A DNA stretch of 8,229 bases from CAZBWE01 sp964581905. Its GTDB lineage: Bacteria > Planctomycetota > Phycisphaerae > Sedimentisphaerales > Anaerobacaceae. The notes under the pieces are model-generated. The model did not search any database. It had not been told where the DNA came from and saw nothing but the letters and a program-made list of their open reading frames with translations. The DNA is taken from NCBI GenBank assembly GCA_964581905.1, contig CAZOQJ010000113.1:1-8229 (forward strand), read 5' to 3'. The translations under genes were made by a program, and so were the position numbers. Positions within the stretch are counted from its first letter, which is position 1. Each line of letters begins with the position of its first letter. This document shows positions 6,248-8,229 of this stretch, piece by piece.

Positions 6248-6597
6248 TTTACAAGCCTGGCAATATGTCTTTTGTATGCCTTCGCTACTTCCTTTTCGAT
6301 ATCACTGCGAAATTTCGTATAAGCTTTGACCCATTTTTCACCCTGGCCGGTTAATGTAGTTTTCCCGCCCAGCACACCGCCTCGTTGTTTCTCCACTAAA
6401 TTGACCCCCAGGGCCTCCTGGGCCTTCTTCAAGTCGCCCCACGCCTTTCGATAGCTTATCCGCAAACTTTTGCTGGCAGCATTTAGCGACCCTTTATTAT
6501 CAATCGCTTTAAGCAGCCGCCACTTGCCGTCACCGAATGCACCTTCAGCATCTTCACTGCTCAGCCAAAGCTTAAACCTTGCCCTTAACTTTTTCAC
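6244..6597 (-). CDS. ModE-type winged-helix regulator lacking the molybdate-binding (Mop/TOBE) domain
   Basis: This 117-residue DNA-binding protein matches the ModE N-terminal domain: an N-terminal RARFKLWL helix, GDGKWRLLKAIDNKGSLNAA (about 27-46), the recognition helix region SYRKAWGDLKKAQEALG, and the wing VEKQRGGVLGGKTTLTGQG. Full-length ModE is about 260 residues, with two C-terminal Mop repeats that bind molybdate or tungstate. Those are absent, so this is a short, HTH-only form that is common in anaerobes. GTG 6597 is preferred because AAGGA (6605-6609) is spaced 7 bases from it and it gives the usual MKKLRARFKLWL opening. A longer TTG start at 6633 would overlap the upstream gene. It likely controls Mo/W uptake or cofactor genes, including its own operon, and sits 19 bases after the small Cys-rich protein. 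Confidence 0.88.
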   Translation of the reverse strand: MKKLRARFKLWLSSEDAEGAFGDGKWRLLKAIDNKGSLNAASKSLRISYRKAWGDLKKAQEALGVNLVEKQRGGVLGGKTTLTGQGEKWVKAYTKFRSDIEKEVAKAYKRHIARLVK

Positions 6598-6604
6598 ATT
6601 TCTA

Positions 6605-6609
6605 TCCTT
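6605..6609 (-). promoter_or_regulatory. Ribosome-binding site that decides the ModE start
   Basis: AAGGA lies 7 bases upstream of GTG 6597, which gives a ModE protein with the canonical N-terminus. The competing TTG at 6633 has no comparable site. The ATG at 6598-6600 region is out of frame and meets TGA at once. Confidence 0.6.
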
Positions 6610-6616
6610 ATTTCTT

Positions 6617-6808
6617 TTATGCAAAACACCCAAGCTGGCATTTGCAGATTCTTATATTGTTCTGGTTGCAAATACGACCAATCTCGATAACCTCCGCATC
6701 GAATTCTTTTGCTATCTCAAATGCCTCAATGCACTTGAGCTTCTTTCTGCCATCGGCCTTCAGTGATTGTTTCAAAACAGCACTAATCAATTCCTCTTTT
6801 TTATCCAT
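6617..6808 (-). CDS. Small Cys-rich helical protein preceding ModE
   Basis: This 63-residue protein is charged and helical at its N-terminus. It has the segment KCIEAFEIAKEFDAEVIEIG (about 25-44), which reads like a helix-turn-helix, and a C-terminal cysteine cluster ICKCQLGCFA. The five cysteines are Cys26, 47, 55, 57 and 61. I cannot give it a family name, but the spacing and the CQLGCF ending look like a conserved motif rather than noise. ATG 6808 has GGGGA upstream at 8-base spacing. It is the first gene of the apparent Mo/W operon and ends 19 bases before ModE. It might bind a metal or an Fe-S cluster and act with the ligand-less ModE; this is inference only. Confidence 0.7.
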   Translation of the reverse strand: MDKKEELISAVLKQSLKADGRKKLKCIEAFEIAKEFDAEVIEIGRICNQNNIRICKCQLGCFA

Positions 6809-6957
6809 CTATGTATTCCCCATAAAACCCTGTTCGGTTATGCACAACTCGACATATCGGTTTTCAAAAAAAACGCCCAAATCTGCCAATCAAGTCGCCG
6901 AACAACATATAACGAGCTAAAAGTTGAACACATTAGAAGTAATCTTTCCAATGGAAT
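6809..6957. promoter_or_regulatory. 149-base intergenic region, likely promoter region of the Mo/W operon
   Basis: This spacer separates the YbhB gene stop from the start of the small Cys-rich gene. I cannot name a convincing -35/-10 pair; TTGAAA with CATAAC is spaced 19 bases and weak. It holds ATATAACGA (6907-6915, plus strand), identical to most of one ModE half-site of the E. coli type, without a matching second half. A near-palindrome, CGACATATCG, lies at 6850-6859. An 8-base A run (T on the transcribed strand) at 6866-6873 has no stem before it. Confidence 0.4.
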
Positions 6958-7521
6958 TTATCGCCTTTTATATTTGCCGATTAGCTGTCCCTGCCCGAGA
7001 ATGTGTCCTTCCATAGCATTGAGCAAATCACTTTTTGTGGCACCGGCGGCCAGGTTAAGCTCCGTCTTGAGTGCGTAAATCTTAAAGAAGTACCTGTGTG
7101 TACCGCTCGGCGGGCATGGGCCACCATAGCCAATCCTGCCAAAGCCGTTAGTTCCCTGCTTGGCTCCATTAGGCAAAGTCTTATCCGGTGGAATATTTTC
7201 CTCAAGCTCTCCGGCCTCAGCCGGCAGGCCGAATAATACCCAATGTACAAAAGTGCCAATCGGAGCATCAGGGTCGTCACATATAAGAGCGACACTCTTA
7301 GTACCTTCAGGAACCATGTCCCACTGCAACGGCGGGGAAATATTCGAACCATCGCAGGTGTACTTTGATGGAATCAGACCACCTTCGGCAAATGCAGAAC
7401 TCGTAATTTTAATTTCCATTTTTTTACCTCCTGCCGCCTCAGAATCGGTTTGCTCTCTGCCTTTACATGAGTAAAACAGTAATATCGGCATTATTACTAA
7501 AACAACAATGTTCCTTAGCAT
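6958..7521 (-). CDS. YbhB/YbcL-type PEBP (Raf kinase inhibitor-like) protein, putative lipoprotein
   Basis: This 187-residue protein belongs to the phosphatidylethanolamine-binding protein family. It shows the ligand-site motifs DPDAP (83-87) with HWVLFGLP (93-100), and GGPCPPSGTHRYFF (about 133-146). Bacterial members are single-domain proteins of about 150-190 residues with no firmly known ligand. The first 20 residues form a hydrophobic signal ending in LLFYSC, an imperfect lipobox, followed by a Gly/Lys linker, so the long form would be a lipoprotein anchored at Cys19. ATG 7521 has GGAG (7530-7533) 8 bases upstream. A second in-frame start, ATG 7419 (Met35), has a perfect AGGAGGT and would give the usual cytoplasmic form of 153 residues. 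It follows the permease gene by 20 bases and is probably in the same operon. Confidence 0.9.
   Translation of the reverse strand: MLRNIVVLVIMPILLFYSCKGREQTDSEAAGGKKMEIKITSSAFAEGGLIPSKYTCDGSNISPPLQWDMVPEGTKSVALICDDPDAPIGTFVHWVLFGLPAEAGELEENIPPDKTLPNGAKQGTNGFGRIGYGGPCPPSGTHRYFFKIYALKTELNLAAGATKSDLLNAMEGHILGQGQLIGKYKRR
7426..7432 (-). promoter_or_regulatory. Perfect internal Shine-Dalgarno in the YbhB gene
   Basis: AGGAGGT lies 6 bases before the in-frame ATG at 7419, inside the linker codons between the lipoprotein signal and the PEBP domain. It is stronger than the site of the upstream start and predicts a second, cytoplasmic product. The Gly-Gly-Lys-Lys codons could also create it by chance. 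Confidence 0.5.
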
Positions 7522-7541
7522 GGCACTTTCTCCATTACCCT

Positions 7542-8229
7542 CTAACCTACAAAGGTCCTCAAATACTCAATTATACCGCCCAGCCGTTCGTGCATCAAAA
7601 ATAATACGGACAGAATCGCAATACCCCACATTACCGGCTTTATATCTCCCGCTTCACGCGATAATACTTTGATAAGAACAAATGAAATAAAACCAAACGC
7701 CAATCCCGTACTTATACTGTAACTCAAAGCAATCATCACCATTATGATAAAAGCAGGAAATGCTTCGCCTATATTCGAAAAATCTATCCTCTTAACCTCT
7801 TTCATCATAAACAGCCCAACCATAATAAGCGCCGGCGCCGCCGCGTATTCCGGCACTATTTTTACAATCGGAACAAACAATAACGCCAGCAGGAACAGTA
7901 CGCCCGTAACTATCGAAGTCAATCCCGTCCGTCCGCCCTGCTCAATACCCGATGCCGATTCGATATATGAAGTGGTAGTCGACGTGCCCAACACCGCGCC
8001 TATCATAGTTGCGACAGCATCAATCCCCAGCAATCTGTCCAGCCCTTTGATTTTCCCTTTTTCATCAACCATATTCGCCTGATGACAGCACGCCACCAGC
8101 GTCCCGACACTGTCAAACATGTCCATAAACATCAGGGTAAAGATGCTTCCAAAAAAGCTCCATTTCAAAGCGCCAAATATATCCAACTTCAGCGAAAGTG
8201 CTTTTACATTCAAATGCAACGAGATAAAT
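7542..8229 (-). CDS. AzgA-type NCS2 purine permease (partial, N-terminus outside window)
   Basis: The window holds about 228 C-terminal residues of an inner-membrane, proton-coupled nucleobase transporter of the AzgA/PbuG/GhxP branch of NCS2 (hypoxanthine, guanine or adenine uptake). Diagnostic segments are FMDMFDSVGTLVACCHQAN, GAVLGTSTTTSYIESASG, and IEQGGRTGLTSIVTG, which contain the conserved Asp, Ser/Thr-rich and Gln-Gly-Gly-Arg substrate-site motifs. Hydrophobic segments follow through to a C-terminal tail ending LRTFVG. The frame stays open through base 8229 and a full protein is usually about 430 residues, so roughly half is missing; apparent starts near 8219 are internal TTG codons. 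The downstream lipoprotein gene begins 20 bases after the stop. No riboswitch can be judged because the 5' end is outside the window. Confidence 0.93.
   Translation of the reverse strand, partial: FISLHLNVKALSLKLDIFGALKWSFFGSIFTLMFMDMFDSVGTLVACCHQANMVDEKGKIKGLDRLLGIDAVATMIGAVLGTSTTTSYIESASGIEQGGRTGLTSIVTGVLFLLALLFVPIVKIVPEYAAAPALIMVGLFMMKEVKRIDFSNIGEAFPAFIIMVMIALSYSISTGLAFGFISFVLIKVLSREAGDIKPVMWGIAILSVLFLMHERLGGIIEYLRTFVG

Noticed and set aside
6866..6873. Run of eight T on the minus strand as a rho-independent terminator
   Set aside because: No GC-rich stem precedes it on the transcribed strand.
1..8229. CRISPR arrays, insertion sequences, tRNA/rRNA genes, phage genes
   Set aside because: No spaced direct repeats, transposase, terminal inverted repeats, or structural RNA signatures were seen on either strand.

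Overview
The window looks like chromosomal DNA from an anaerobic bacterium, most likely a Planctomycetota of the Phycisphaerae/Sedimentisphaerales type. The pointers are a secreted protein ending in a type I dockerin of the style common in that class, a prepilin-type N-terminal protein with the short Cys/His-rich body typical of Planctomycetota, and CO dehydrogenase and Mo/W accessory genes. This assignment is inferred from protein style, not from a marker gene. Every gene lies on the minus strand, so transcription runs from high to low coordinates.

Right end (8229 to 6958): a two-gene unit made of the C-terminal half of an AzgA-type NCS2 purine permease, cut by the window edge, and a YbhB/PEBP-family protein with a lipoprotein-like N-terminus and a strong internal start. 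A 149-base gap (6809-6957) follows.

Middle (6808 to 1313): eight tightly packed genes that look like one transcription unit. In order of transcription they are a 63-residue Cys-rich helical protein, a ModE-type DNA-binding protein without a ligand domain, a prepilin-like protein joined to it by an ATGA overlap, a secreted OB-fold/dockerin protein, a 6-7 TM membrane protein, a THEP1/DUF2478-like P-loop NTPase, a fused MobB-like/MobA protein, and a DUF3786 protein. ModE and MobA point to regulation and nucleotide attachment of the molybdenum/tungsten pterin cofactor.

Left end (1312 to 1): a 238-base gap carries a sigma70-like promoter and a structured leader. It is followed by cooC, the CO dehydrogenase nickel-insertion ATPase, and the start of a CooF-like two-[4Fe-4S] protein that runs off the window.

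Together the left and middle blocks look like a maturation locus for metalloenzymes of anaerobic C1 metabolism. MobA would serve a Mo/W enzyme such as formate dehydrogenase, CooC would serve a Ni-Fe CO dehydrogenase, and the ferredoxin-like protein would carry electrons. The target enzymes are not in the window. The least explained parts are the secreted prepilin/dockerin pair and the membrane protein/NTPase pair inside the Mo/W operon, the small Cys-rich protein in front of ModE, and the cooC leader.
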